Shown: positions 19,369 to 30,250, counted from the first letter of the stretch. The stretch: 64,000 nucleotides of DNA from Rhynchopus sp. YZ270_cl-10 (GCA_964035575.1 OZ037934.1:558001-622000), one strand, 5' to 3'. The notes: generated from the letters alone by a model not told the origin. Numbers and translations: made by a program.

Positions 19369-21145
19369 ATGATGGCGGCCTCGCCTTGGTACGTGGGAGG
19401 GATTGACCAGGGCACGACAAGCACGAGGGTCATATTGTATAACAGCGAGCTGCACCCGGTTGTGAGCCACCAACTGAAGCACAAGCAGATCACGCCACAG
19501 CCTGGGTGGCTGCAGCACAACCCGCTGGAGATCTTGCAGAATGCCACTACCTGCATCAACGAGGCTGTCCAAAAACTTCTCGCACAGACCGGGAAGACGA
19601 CCGCAGCGGACCTCAACCTCAAAGGCTTCGGCATCACAAACCAACGCGAGACCATCGTTGTCTGGGACAAGACCACTGGGCTCCCCCTTTACGACGCGAT
19701 AGTTTGGTGCGACCTTCGCTGCCAAGACGTCGTCGACGACTTTGTCACCAAACACGGAAAAAGCACTCTCCAGCAAAAGACCGGCCTCCCGCCTTCACCT
19801 TACTTCTCCGGATTCAAGCTGAAATGGCTCATCGAAAATGACGCTACAGTACGGAAGGCACTGCAGAACGGCACAGCGTTGGTTGGCACAATGGATACAT
19901 GGCTGCTCTGGAAGCTAACAGGAAAGCATTTGACCTCGGTGTGCAATGCTAGCCGGACGTACCTTATTGACATCAAAACACGGAAATGGAGCAAAGGGCT
20001 TTGCGACCGTTTTGGCATTCCTTTGACCGCCCTGCCGACCATTGTATCAAACTGTGGAGACTTTGGAACGATCATCGCTGATTGCGCTGCAAAGCACACA
20101 CCCATCACCGGACTGATTGGCGACCAACAAGGAGCCTGCGTAGGACAACTCTGCTTCGAACCTGGTGCTGTCAAAAACACCTACGGTACCGGCTGTTTTC
20201 TCCTCATGAACACCGGCACTAAACCACAATACTCAAAACACGGTCTGCTTACCACAGTATGCTATCAGCTTGGAGAGAAGGCGGAACCCGCATATGCCTT
20301 GGAAGGCTCTGTTGTGCAAGCGGGCATGCTCATTACATGGTTGAAGGACAATTTAAAGCTGGTCAAAACTCCGCAAGAGGTGGCGGAATTCGCAGCGTTA
20401 ACCCCAGACAGCGGGGGGATTGCGATAGTTCCAGCTTTTGCCGGGCTTTTTGCGCCGCATTGGAGACCTGATGCGCGTGGTGTTATTTGTGGGTTGACAA
20501 TGTTCACAAAGAAGGAGCATATATGCCGTGCAGCATTGACCTCTATCGCAATGCAATGTGTAGACGTCATCGGTGCCATGGAAAAGGACAGCGGGATCCG
20601 CATCAAAAGCCTGAAAGCGGACGGTGGTATGACGGAGAACGCGGTGCTGATGCAGATGCAGGCGGATCTGGCGAAAATAGATGTGGTCGTACCGGATGAC
20701 AAAGAGACGACAGCCTTGGGCTCCGCCATCTGTGCGGCGATCGGGTCCGGCGCGCTCAAGGGTATTGAAGAGGTTAAGAAGGTATGTATTTTTGTGAGAC
20801 AATGATGAAAAATTCTTCAAACATCTGAGGTTTCGTCTGAGGTTTTAACACTCATGCCCCACCCTTTCGTATGAGCACGACCGAGCTGTGTTGTAGTAAG
20901 TTTCAACTACTCTTTTTGTTTCCATTTACGATAACACGTACACAAAAGTATACGTGTTTTCTTCAAAAAAAAAAAAAAAAAAAACACTCGTCACCCCCAC
21001 ACCACAGGCGGTCGCCCCAACCAAGGCTGCCTGCAGGAAGTTTACCTCCAATATGGACGAAAAGTTGCGCCAAGACAAGACTTCGAGGTGGCGGAAGGCT
21101 GTCCTGAAGTCCCACGGCTGGGAGGAGACGAAGGCGAAGATGTGA
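19369..21145 (+). CDS. GK: Glycerol kinase with PTS1-like C-terminus (two exons)
   Basis: The enzyme phosphorylates glycerol with ATP to sn-glycerol 3-phosphate (FGGY family). Exon 1 is 19369-20781 (donor GTATGT, phase 0) and exon 2 is 21008-21145 (after CACCACAG), joining to 516 residues, a normal length. Motifs in order are the N-terminal phosphate-binding loop 'GGIDQGTTSTR', 'GWLQHNPLEI', 'TNQRETIVVWDKTTG', 'WCDLRC', 'YGTGCFLLMNTG', 'ALEGSV' and the FGGY-type adenosine motif 'ADGGMTENAVLMQMQAD' followed by 'ETTALGSAICAA'. The last exon ends ..EETKAKM, a conservative PTS1-like tripeptide; trypanosomatid glycerol kinase is glycosomal and ends in a similar signal, so peroxisome/glycosome import is likely. 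Two adjacent ATGs (19369, 19372) are possible starts. Confidence 0.95.
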
Positions 21146-22221
21146 AACTGTGTGTCCGTTCAAAACGATTTTTATTTTATTTTTAAAAAAAAACGACGAT
21201 TTTGTACTGTTTTTCACCACAGATAAAAAAAAACTTCCCATCCAACTCTTTCGTGTATTCAGGAGAAACAATAGTGGAGCTCATCCTCGGGTGTCTACAT
21301 GGTTCCTATTATGGTGCTCAATCAGTCTACAGAATGTGACATAAGTTTTCCAAAAAATAAAGGCAGGTCTGGGGATTTCCTTAAGTGTCTAAGGGGCGCA
21401 TTTTTTGCCTGATCTTTGTTGTGTGTAAGTGTCGGCAGGCCGGGGTCTTTTCTTGTAGGGATCAGCATCGTCTGGGCGACGTCGTGCCTTGCTATCCACG
21501 TACCCATAGTTTTTTGTGTGTTAGGACCACCCCCCCCTATTTTCCCTCTTTAAGGTGACTAAGCACGAGAGGCTTAGGATCATCTTATAAACTTTTCTTT
21601 TTTTTGGGTGAGATAATCCCCCCCCCTTCAATAGTGGAGACAAAAAACAAAAAAAACTTTTTTCACTTTTTGTTCTTTTTTTAAAACTTTCTTACAATCC
21701 CCCCTTAGTGGAGCAACCCTCTGCTTCCAAGAAAAAAAAACGTTATGTGCTACATACTCTGCAATGCGGACCGAACAAGCCTCGCTAAGGCCTGATACAA
21801 AGGCGTGGTTTGAATGCGTGATTTGTCAAGTATTAGTACACTCCGCTCAGCCACGCCTCAGAGAGATTTTTTTCCAGACACATATTTTCAGGCGTAGCCG
21901 GGCCTTACTGCATTGTATGGTGTTATAAAATATGGATTTTTTTTTGGTCTCTTTGCCTTCTCTTTTCATGATTTTTCAGTGCATTGGTTTTGCAGTCGTC
22001 GTTTTTTACCCACCCCTCACTGGGTACCTTCGCAGGTCTGAAAATCTTAACAGGAGTTTCGGGAATGACACCACCAGGCGCGTGGAGTGGTTGCGACTTA
22101 ATTCGACTCAACACACCGCCCTCATTGTAGGGGGTGCTCTGCAGCAGCTTGGCCTTCACAGCCCCCACCATCAAGCAACACCCAGGGACACCCTCCCCCC
22201 CCCACCTCCAACCACCTCCCA
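21146..22221. other. Intergenic, repeat fragments, no gene
   Basis: There is a 'GTGGAGCTCATCCTCGGG' copy at about 21273 and a SINE-like head 'GGTGACTAAGCACGAGAGG' at about 21553. There are several A, T and C runs. A short ORF at 21932-22237 overlaps the next start but reads as low-complexity leader. Confidence 0.4.
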
Positions 22222-24300
22222 ATGCGATTTCTTCTGATATTCGTGTGTGCTTTTGCTTCCACTGCAGGGGAGGTGTATCAGGTCTCAAAATATCTAAATT
22301 CTGCCTCTTTTGGGTCTATCTCGGATTGTGTTGCCAAGGCTAGCCCTGGGGATACATGCAAGGTTGCAAATGGGCTGTATCGGGAGGAAGTGGATTTTAA
22401 CAAGAACATCCGTATAGTAGGTGAGAGCAAGGCTGGGGTCGTGCTTGATGGCCGCGACGTCGTGGATACTGAATGGAGCGTTCATGAGGGGGCCATATAC
22501 AAGACGGTTCTCCCAGAGGAATATGACACCCAGATTGCGCAGGTCTTTGCAGAAGATTCTATGTTAGTTGAGGCCAGATGGCCGAATGTTGATTATAAGG
22601 ATATCGAGGGGTCGATGCTGGATGTCTCCTTTTGGGCAACTGCGAAGAACAGCAGCACCTATGGTACCATTGTTGATGCGGATCTTGCAGAGCAAACGCA
22701 AGGAATCGACTGGAACGGCGCGATTGCTACCCTCAATGTAGGGAAACGGATCAACACCTACACCCGCACTGTGCAGAACTACACCAACGGCACCTTCAAC
22801 TACCTGCTTCCCTTACCAGGCGAGACACTCCGGTCGCTTCCGACGTACATAGGAAACCCTTACTATCTGTCCGGCATTTTATCTGCATTGGATTCACCAG
22901 GTGAGTGGTACCATGATGTAGCTACCCGAACGCTTTATTTATGGAGTTTGGATGGAGGTATTCCGAAGGGAATTTCCATAAAACGGCGTGGGTTGTGTGT
23001 ACAGGGTGTAGGTGTGGTGCCGCCTGGACCTGAAGGTGGCATTGTATTACAGAATCTGACGTTTTTTGGATGCACAGTGTCGCTTTATCAGTGCGAAGAC
23101 TGTTTGATGCAGGATCTTAACATATTTTATCCGGCATTGCCACGACGTTATGAATACCTAGATATTCCAAGAGGCCCTATGCCGAACACCACAACGCTCA
23201 ATGGCAACAGCAGCCGTATGGAACGTCTTCATATTCAGCACACTAATATCAATGGCATTCTGCTCATCGGATCCAACAACGTCATAACCGACTGTCTCGT
23301 TGAAAGCACGACGTGGTCTGGCGGTCTTCTCTTCCCTGCTATCCAGATAGGTTTTGGAGATAAATTCTGCGGACAAGGTAACGATGAGAACTTTGAGATT
23401 CGCTCCACCCTGAGAGAGGAGGAATGCGGGAACTGGCTGGAACATGCCCCCGATACGGTTGCTGCAAAGCATCTCAAGGAGGGGTTGGGGAAGGTGTATG
23501 GTGAAGGGAACGTCATAAGTCGGACAACGGTGAATGGGTTTGGAAATTCAGGGATTGTAACCTCGCAGCTGTCGTGCGAGGTGGAGTTTGTTCATGTATT
23601 AAACGGCGGGTTGATTGGATGTGACCATGCAGGCATTCACGCAGACAACCTTCCTACACCTTGTATGTACGACACTAATGCGTCGAACTGCACCAAATCG
23701 TTTCACCACAACTTTGTGCACGACTGTCGAGAGAAATGCGTGCGTGGTGATGACGCGACTGTCAACCTCACCGTGCACCACAATGTCATATGGAACTGTG
23801 GATACCCTAAACGTGATGTGAACTGTGGTCGGTCTGCGTCTGGTTTGGTGCTGAAGGGGGATTATAACACTGCGTATGCTGTGACCGCGTTTAATGTGAC
23901 GTTTCCCTTGGATAAGAAGAACTATTCTGCGAGTGGTGAGCTGGTGGTGATGACTGCCTTGGGGCCGCCCCCACCAAGCTGTACAGACGACTGCCTCCCC
24001 ATGAACGCACATTCTCAGGTAATAAACATCGCTGCGCAAACAGTGACAACACGTGGCGGTCCTGCGCTGAACACCTCCGTGACCTACCAAGGCGGTCTCA
24101 TCAGCGCGGCCTACGACGACCTCCACTTTCGTGACCTCACAGCATGGGACTTCAGACCCACCAACCTCAGTGCGCTATATCGAGCAGGGGTGGTCCATCC
24201 CCCGTACACACCAGACACAGGGCACAATCCTGATGCAGGGTGCATGCAGGCAGAGGACGATCTATGGCGCCCGGGGTGTCTCTCGTTCGATGGATGCTAA
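22222..24300 (+). CDS. Secreted right-handed beta-helix protein (692 aa)
   Basis: A clean signal peptide (residues 1-14, MRFLLIFVCAFAST) is followed by the typical start of a pectate-lyase-like/parallel beta-helix protein: 'GSISDCVAKASPGDTCKVANG' (shortened by one idea), then 'LYREEVDF..IRIVGE..VVLDGRD'. Stacked short beta-strand turns with Asn/Gly/Asp corners fill residues 25-600 (NITFFGC-like, 'HIQHTNINGILLIGSNNVITDC', abbreviated). Many N-glycosylation sequons and even cysteines suggest an extracellular glycoprotein. Such folds act as polysaccharide lyases, epimerases or glycosidases; I see no catalytic motif that fixes the reaction. A carbohydrate substrate is likely but inferred. It is a single exon, ending ..LSFDGC. 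Confidence 0.85.
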   Translation: MRFLLIFVCAFASTAGEVYQVSKYLNSASFGSISDCVAKASPGDTCKVANGLYREEVDFNKNIRIVGESKAGVVLDGRDVVDTEWSVHEGAIYKTVLPEEYDTQIAQVFAEDSMLVEARWPNVDYKDIEGSMLDVSFWATAKNSSTYGTIVDADLAEQTQGIDWNGAIATLNVGKRINTYTRTVQNYTNGTFNYLLPLPGETLRSLPTYIGNPYYLSGILSALDSPGEWYHDVATRTLYLWSLDGGIPKGISIKRRGLCVQGVGVVPPGPEGGIVLQNLTFFGCTVSLYQCEDCLMQDLNIFYPALPRRYEYLDIPRGPMPNTTTLNGNSSRMERLHIQHTNINGILLIGSNNVITDCLVESTTWSGGLLFPAIQIGFGDKFCGQGNDENFEIRSTLREEECGNWLEHAPDTVAAKHLKEGLGKVYGEGNVISRTTVNGFGNSGIVTSQLSCEVEFVHVLNGGLIGCDHAGIHADNLPTPCMYDTNASNCTKSFHHNFVHDCREKCVRGDDATVNLTVHHNVIWNCGYPKRDVNCGRSASGLVLKGDYNTAYAVTAFNVTFPLDKKNYSASGELVVMTALGPPPPSCTDDCLPMNAHSQVINIAAQTVTTRGGPALNTSVTYQGGLISAAYDDLHFRDLTAWDFRPTNLSALYRAGVVHPPYTPDTGHNPDAGCMQAEDDLWRPGCLSFDGC

Positions 24301-25593
24301 AGGTGTACACCAAGGAGGCATTCCATTGATTCATCTAAGCGTTTCTTTGAGTGATTTTGGAGATATCATTTGAGGCATTTTAAGAGTGTTGATAAAGCAT
24401 TCCCTTATTGAAGTAACCTCCGTGGTTCGATGACCAAGTGGAGGTCCGGTGTCTGTCGTCCGCAGAGGAGTTTGTGCTTTTATTTTTTCTTTTCAGATGT
24501 AAACGAAATGGATGTAGGACTGCATGGTCAGGGGTCCACCCAAGGTGCACCGGTCATGTACCTATTCTGTTATGATTGAATAGAGGAGGTGGGGGGCGGG
24601 GGGAAGGTTTAAGTAAAGCGCTCCCCGTCTCTACTAAATGCAAATTTATTTTGTTGTCAAGGTGACTAAGCCTAAGCCACTGCGAGGGCGTAGGCTCGTC
24701 TTATCAAACCTTGTTTTATTGATTTTTACCTTTTTTTGTACCAATATCTGTCTTGACACGGTGAAAAAAAAATGAGTTGACTTTTGTGGTTTTACCGTTG
24801 TAAATCCAACAGTAAACTCACACATCAAGTCATTCACTTCACCGTCGTTGTACGGGGTGGGGGGTGGGGTGTGGGGGAAATCTGTGCGAACACCCGGTTG
24901 GCCTTACCGTTTCGCGACTCATGGAGTCTCCAGATGGAGGTTCCAGATCAAATCTTTCCATTCTTTAGGGGGTTGGGTGGGGGCGAAAGAACAAAACAAA
25001 CAATGTCATCATCACTCTTTTATTTTAATAAAAGCGTTTCTTTGTCTCGTGTAGTGCGCCCCTCATGACGTCTACGCTGATACACTGGCAGTATGAATAC
25101 GATTCATTGTTTGATACGGGAAAAAAAAAAAGCTTTAAAAAAAGCACACAGAGTTTAAAGAACAGAAGCAAAGATGGTGTGGTCGGAACCAAACAGGGAC
25201 ACTATGGGGGTGTGTGAAGGAATTATCTAGTTTCCCTCTGATGGTGGAGGTGTGGGGGTAGTATGAGGTATTTGGGTTCCGATGACACCAAAAGAAAACT
25301 GTGCAGAGAAGCAGACCCTTGCAAATCAGTCTACACTGATGCATCATTTCAAAAAAAAAAAAAAGTTGCATTTCTACCTTTTGACATTCATTCAGCCATT
25401 TGGGCGACGTTGTTGTCGCAGAACCCATCCTCGGTATAGGGTGGTTGCCGATGCAACTAAAAGGCGTTATCTTGCCCACGCCGTAGCAGGCTTGTCTTCT
25501 CCCATCCTGAGGAGGTGGTGCCCTTCGCAAGCAGGCAGAGGTCTTCTTCACACTAGAGAAAGACAGTGGACAGACACAGAGGAGGGGGAGCAC
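24301..25593. other. Intergenic with dispersed repeats, no gene
   Basis: There is a SINE-like unit at about 24410-24480 ('TCCGTGGTTCGATGACCAAG'), a 'GATGTAGGACTGCATGG' repeat at about 24508-24560 and a SINE-like head at 24658. There is a 'TTCACCGTCGTTGTACGG' fragment at 24838 that resembles 30620. Other ORFs are low-complexity. The repeat copy 25594-25838 follows. Confidence 0.4.
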
Positions 25594-25838
25594 ACATGAT
25601 GATAAAAGTAACTCTTCACAGACCTGTACGCGAGGACCTTTTTCCTATGTCGATACTGTTATATCTATTGGCTCTCTGACTGCTTTCGTGTTCGTTCTTT
25701 CCACGCGTTGTTACTCCGTTTTTTGTTGGAATGCAGATGATGAAAAACTCACACTGTCTTCAATACCTGATCTCTCAGTCGGAAAATTCACTTTTTGTGA
25801 CGACAAGACTTTCATTTGTCCTGACCTCTGATTTGTTT
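25594..25838 (+). repeat. Dispersed copy of the 6.8-8.2 kb tandem repeat
   Basis: This is nearly identical to 7903-8147, from ACACATGATGATAAAAG to CCTGACCTCTGATTTGTT, including the same open frame ending ..ICPDL-stop. It sits about 120 bases upstream of the leucine-rich-repeat gene start. Confidence 0.85.
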
Positions 25839-25956
25839 GTGCTGATCTTCTCCATTCTTCCCTCCCAATAACACCACCCAGTTAGTCAAGAGATGGATGG
25901 ACAATCAATGACTGTGTCTTGCACCACTCCCACAACAGAAAACACACAAAACACCA

Positions 25957-27066
25957 ATGGAACTCAACATCGAGGGATTTGATGGTCAGAAGTACGTCGT
26001 CGATGTGGATGTGGATGACACAGCGAAGGACCTGCGGCGGAAGGTGGCAGCTGCAACGGGGTTTGCTGAAGACAGCTTTGACATGGACTTCGGAGGGAAC
26101 GGCGAAGGAGAGGACATCAACATCAAGGCGCTGAGTGCTGGCGGCACAGTCGTATTGAGGCAGTCGAAGAAGCAAGAATCCGTTGCAGCTCTTCATGCAT
26201 TGGGTGAGACAGACCTCGTACCAGAGAGGCTTTGGGGTGTAGAAGACCCCGAGGTAGCGCAGTTGTTTCTGCAGGCAGAAGTTGTAACTGTGATTCCTCC
26301 AAGTTTCCTCGCATTCACCAATATACGTAGCCTTGATCTGAGCTCCCCGTTGGCTGTTACTGCGATTGGTGACTACTTCTTATCTAAGTGTTCATCATTG
26401 GAAACAGTTAACTTGTCTGGGTTGCGCAACGTCACGACAATAGGTGCGTTCTTCCTGCGCGAGTGCACGTCATTGCGTACTTTTGAGCCATTCAACTTTG
26501 CAGGATTGTGCAGTGTCACAAGCCTTGGGAACTGCTTCTTATCAGGTTGCACGTCGTTAACCTCAATCGAGTTTTCAGGCTTGGGACATGTCACAAGCCT
26601 TGGGAACTACTTCTTATCACGTTGCACGGCGTTAACCTCCATCAACTTTGCAGGATTGGGCCATGTCGCAAGCCTTGGGAACTGCTTCTTATCAGGTTGC
26701 ACGTCATTAAGCTCAATCGAGTTTTCAGGCTTGGGACATGTCACAAGCCTTGGGGACGACTTCTTATCACGTTGCACGAGGTTAACCTCAATCAACTTTG
26801 CAAGATTCAGCAGTGCCACAAGTCTTGGTGACAACTTCTTATCACGTTGCACGGCGTTAACCTCCATCAACTTTGCAGGATTGGCCCATGTCGCAAGCCT
26901 TGGGGACGACTTCTTATCAGGTTGCACGGCGTTAACCTCCATCGACTTTGCAGGATTGAGTGGTGTGACACGAGTTGGGAACAGATTTCTTGACGGTTGC
27001 AGTTCTTTAGAAACACCCGACCAGTATATGGAGTGGGCCTCATCAAGAAGGCATCAGGCTGGATGA
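25957..27066 (+). CDS. Ubiquitin-like plus leucine-rich-repeat protein (369 aa)
   Basis: The ATG at 25957 follows CCACAACAG by 20 bases. Residues 1-70 form a ubiquitin-like fold ('VDVDVDDTAKDLRRKVAAATG' minus the last residue, then strands around KALSAGGTVVLRQ). Residues about 110-355 are roughly ten tandem 23-residue leucine-rich repeats of the BspA/TpLRR type, consensus xSLGNxFLSxCTSLTSIxFxGL. The repeat is also strong at DNA level (69-bp period), so units have recently been copied or homogenised. There is no signal peptide or membrane segment, so it is intracellular; ubiquitin-like/LRR fusions suggest an adaptor or recognition role, but the partner is unknown. Confidence 0.85.
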   Translation: MELNIEGFDGQKYVVDVDVDDTAKDLRRKVAAATGFAEDSFDMDFGGNGEGEDINIKALSAGGTVVLRQSKKQESVAALHALGETDLVPERLWGVEDPEVAQLFLQAEVVTVIPPSFLAFTNIRSLDLSSPLAVTAIGDYFLSKCSSLETVNLSGLRNVTTIGAFFLRECTSLRTFEPFNFAGLCSVTSLGNCFLSGCTSLTSIEFSGLGHVTSLGNYFLSRCTALTSINFAGLGHVASLGNCFLSGCTSLSSIEFSGLGHVTSLGDDFLSRCTRLTSINFARFSSATSLGDNFLSRCTALTSINFAGLAHVASLGDDFLSGCTALTSIDFAGLSGVTRVGNRFLDGCSSLETPDQYMEWASSRRHQAG

Positions 27067-27278
27067 GCTGCGCAGTGGAGCAAAATACTGCAATGATTTG
27101 TGGTAGTGTTTTGCACACATATGGTGTTACCGAACAACTGTCGAAGTCATGTCAAGGACATGTCAATATGGGGGGGTGTGTCATTTTTTAATCTGATATA
27201 CTGGTGTGGCTGAAAGGGGGGGCGGAAAAAGTGCGAATCGGCCCTCAATTTTTTTTCCCCGCTTTGTAAAAATTGAAC

Positions 27279-27537
27279 ACTGTGTACTGTGTACTGTGTA
27301 CTGTGTACTGTGTACTGTGTACTGTGTACTGTGTACTGTGTACTGTGTACTGTGTACTGTGTACTGTGTACTGTGTACTGTGTACTGTGTACTGTGTACT
27401 GTGTACTGTGTACTGTGTACTGTGTACTGTGTACTGTGTACTGTGTACTGTGTACTGTGTACTGTGTACTGTGTACTGTGTACTGTGTACTGTGTACTGT
27501 GTACTGTGTACTGTGTACTGTGTACTGTGTACTGTGT
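27279..27537 (+). repeat. Perfect heptanucleotide array (ACTGTGT) x37
   Basis: Exactly 37 uninterrupted copies of the 7-mer span 259 bases. Because 7 is not a multiple of 3, and no frame contains a stop, the array gives open frames in several frames on both strands (Tyr-Cys-Val-Leu-Cys-Thr-Val and its antisense), which are not genes. It is 742 bp long counting from the LRR gene stop to the TTL start, with nothing else recognisable. Confidence 0.97.
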
Positions 27538-27829
27538 CTACTCTCCCCCCCATCACAACGCTGCTCAAACAGATCTGATAGAGGGGGTGATGCTCGCATC
27601 GAGCCACCCCACACACCACCTCCATCCCCATCCCCATCCCCTACAGACAATACACAACACTTTTGCACCCTCAAGGCCGGGAGTCTTATCACCGCCCTAT
27701 CCTACCTTTCCCCCCTTTTTTCGTTTTGCTTTTTTTTTTTGCAGGCGTCCGTGAAGTAGAGGTGCAAACCGCAGAGGGTGCGGAGAGGGCAAAATAGGCG
27801 TCTGTCCAGTGGTGTGCGGGCGCCAGACG

Positions 27830-30250
27830 ATGGCATCAGTGCTGCCTGACGAGGAGGAGGAGGTGCAGGAGTACTATGTGCACGGAATGCGCCATCAGAA
27901 GCACGTCCTCCGGCTTCTTGGGGAAGAGGGGGTAGCGAAGGTGCTAAAGTATGGCCAAAAAAATAGGGCATTTTTCTTTTTTCATCCCGCCGGGACACTT
28001 TTCATCCCGGCACTCATTCCCAGCAAAAAAATCTGGTTTGTACACTTTACAGTCCCGCCGGAAACCCGGCGGGACTGTAAAGTGACCCGGCGGGACTGTA
28101 AAGTGACCCGGCGGGACTGTAAAGTGACCCGGCGGGACTGTAAAGTAACCCGGCGGGACTGTAAAAAAAGCCGGCGGGACTGTAAAGTAACCCGGCGGGA
28201 CTGTAAAGTAAGCCGGCGGGATTGTAAAGTGAAAAAAAAAATTTTTTTTTTTTATTCGTAGCGGTCAGAAAAGTGTCCTGTTGGCATGAAAAACCTCATT
28301 CCGCCCTCCCTGACCCTCGGGATCCCTCTCGTGCGTCAAAAAAATGCCCTCGGGCCTTCGGCCCTCGGGCGATTTTTTTTCCCGCACTCGAGGGATCCCT
28401 CCGGGTCCGGCGGGAGGGCTGAAAATAGCTACTACAAAAGACGTGCATTTTTTAGTGAAATTTTTCAGTAACCACGTGTCCCTTTTTTTTTTTTCTCTCT
28501 CCTCCAGTGTCTTATCCAGGAATCCAGATTTTAAGTTTGGGGGGGGTCAGTTCGTTTTTTTGCCCAAATTTTTTTTTCAGCACGACCATGGAAGACATTG
28601 GGAACTAGTGAACTGTATATTTTTTTTTGCGAAGCAAAAAAAAAAAAACAATATGAATGGCGCCGCAGGCGAAAATTTTTTTGGGTACGGTGTAAATGTA
28701 TAGCTTTTTACACCACGCCGAGGAAACACCTCAAACCCAGCTGGGAAAACTGACCCCCCCCACCGGCCCAAATTTCCGGCGAAAATTTGGGGGGGGTCAC
28801 TGACCCCCCCCAACCGGCCCAAAAAATACACTGCTCTCCTCTTCCCATATCTCACACATTACGTTCCAAACGTAGAGTTTCCATAATAATTTTCAAAACA
28901 CGACACAAAACAGAACCGAAGAGACCCCGTGGACAGGCGTGCCGGAGTTGGAGAGCAAGACCCTCTGCTTCATACATATGGCGCATGGGTGCGCATGCGG
29001 CGCACGGTGGCGGGTCCTCCCTCGGAGCTATCTGAATGTGTTGGGTGGCAAGGTGTCCATGGCACGGCTGTTCCGAAGCTACCGTTTGTCGCGTCTTTGC
29101 CCGACGACGTACGTCAACATCGAGGAGTACGACCGGATGAAGGACGAAGAGGAAGGGGGCGAGCTGGTCAAATGGTTTATCAAGATCTCCCACGGCAACT
29201 CCCGGAAGGGCATGCTCTGCACCACAGACCCCGAGGCAGTCCACGCCCACGTTGCCACCTTCCCGAAACGCTTCCGCTACGTTATCCAGCGTGAAGTGCC
29301 AAACCCGCTTCTCAAGGACGGATACAAACTCCTTCTGCGCCTTTGGGTGTTGATCTGCGTGAACCGCGATGGGTCTGTTGGGCTGCACTTCTCGAAACGG
29401 CTTCGTGTCAACCGACTGCAAAGCAAATATGACACAACTGTTTCATCCTCAAAGGGCGATCTTTGCCACTACCCGCCGAATATCTTCGAAAATTCTCAGA
29501 CCTGGGAGAAGTACCACGTGTACTGGGCATCGTGTGTGGCAACGGCAGACCTTATTCTCAGAACGATGTTGCAGCGGTGGAAGGAGAGTCCCGCAGCACA
29601 CCCGGCACTTCGCATGCCACGTGACGGGGGGGTGTACAACATCTTCGCAATGGACTACATCCCGAACACCAGCGGCGAGGCAGTGCTCATCGAGGCCAAC
29701 GTCGACCCCGGTTTCAAGAACCGCTGCTCAGAAACGTTGCTCGCCGCAGAGGACTTTGTGGAGTTCTTGTTCGAGCCTTTGGTATGTGCCCTTTTGATAA
29801 AAACAACTTAGCGCTGCAAACAAAACGGAAAAAGGCAGAAAGCTTTGCTTGGTTCTTTGAGCTACTCAATTAACCACAACAACCAGTTTAACACACATTT
29901 TTTTCCACCTTGTCTACCTTTTGGTTTTCCGGCTTTGAGCGCATAAACAAATGACCCGATTTTTTTCCCAAGCCAAAAAAGCTACTCCAATCCATCAAAT
30001 AATGGCTTGTCATGTACACCAAATCATAGAGTTCTCGGGGAAATACCATATTTTGCTTTCAAAACACAACAATGTACAGGTAAAACGTGGGAAGTTGGAT
30101 ATCCCGAACAGAAATTTTAGGTCCGTTCATATCGAACCTGAGGATGCGTTGGGATCTACAGGGATCTGCTCGGATGATGAAGAGGCGGATAGCAGTGTCA
30201 TGGGCGACGACGACGATGATGACGATGATGATGATGGGGACGAGGATTAG
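27830..30250 (+). CDS. Tubulin-tyrosine-ligase family protein (three exons)
   Basis: Exons are 27830-27948 (donor GTATGG, phase 2), 28914-29781 (after ACAAAACAG; donor GTATGT, phase 0) and 30080-30250 (after ATGTACAG), giving 385 residues. TTL-family enzymes are ATP-grasp ligases that add Tyr, Glu or Gly to tubulin tails. The key stretches are 'LVKWFIKISHGNSRKGM' (ATP-binding Lys region), 'YVIQREVPNPLLKDGYKLLL' (the TTL 'Q.yi.nPlLidgrKfdlR' block), 'RLWVLI', 'YNIFAMDYIP' and 'VLIEANVDPGF' (metal-binding E-x-N). The C-terminal exon ends in a poly-Asp tail. The exon 1/exon 2 junction is chosen because phases match; an alternative start is the ATG at 28978. Intron 1 holds a tandem repeat and a hAT-like MITE. 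The substrate (tyrosination, glutamylation or glycylation) cannot be told. Confidence 0.8.
28064..28229 (+). repeat. 21-bp tandem repeat with inverted leader
   Basis: About eight 21-bp units of CCCGGCGGGACTGTAAAGTG plus one base follow each other. The unit is preceded at 28043-28062 by its own inverted copy (CACTTTACAGTCCCGCCGG), so the first unit forms a hairpin. The array lies within intron 1 of the TTL gene. Confidence 0.85.
28505..28833. mobile_element. hAT-like MITE, TSD CTCTCCTC
   Basis: The 329-bp element begins CAGTGTCTTATCC and ends ..ATACACTG, so the terminal CAGTGT is inverted. It is flanked on both sides by the identical 8-mer CTCTCCTC (28497-28504 and 28834-28841). An 8-bp duplication plus CARNG termini is the hallmark of the hAT superfamily. 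It has no coding capacity and lies inside intron 1 of the TTL gene. Internal sequence (GCGGAGCAAAAAA, GGCGCCGCAGGCG, GGTACGGTGTAAA) is shared with the elements at 32151 and 42609. Confidence 0.85.

Noticed and set aside
27289-27537. Telomere or subtelomere marker
   Set aside because: The heptamer ACTGTGT is not a G-rich telomere unit and lies internally between genes.
27147-27759. Long frames on both strands over the heptamer array
   Set aside because: They are produced by the stop-free 7-mer; flanks are not coding.
28064-28229. CRISPR-like array
   Set aside because: The units are contiguous 21-mers without spacers, in a eukaryotic intron.
28851-29421. Minus-strand 189-codon frame over the TTL gene
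   Set aside because: It is antisense to the TTL motifs and has no motif of its own.
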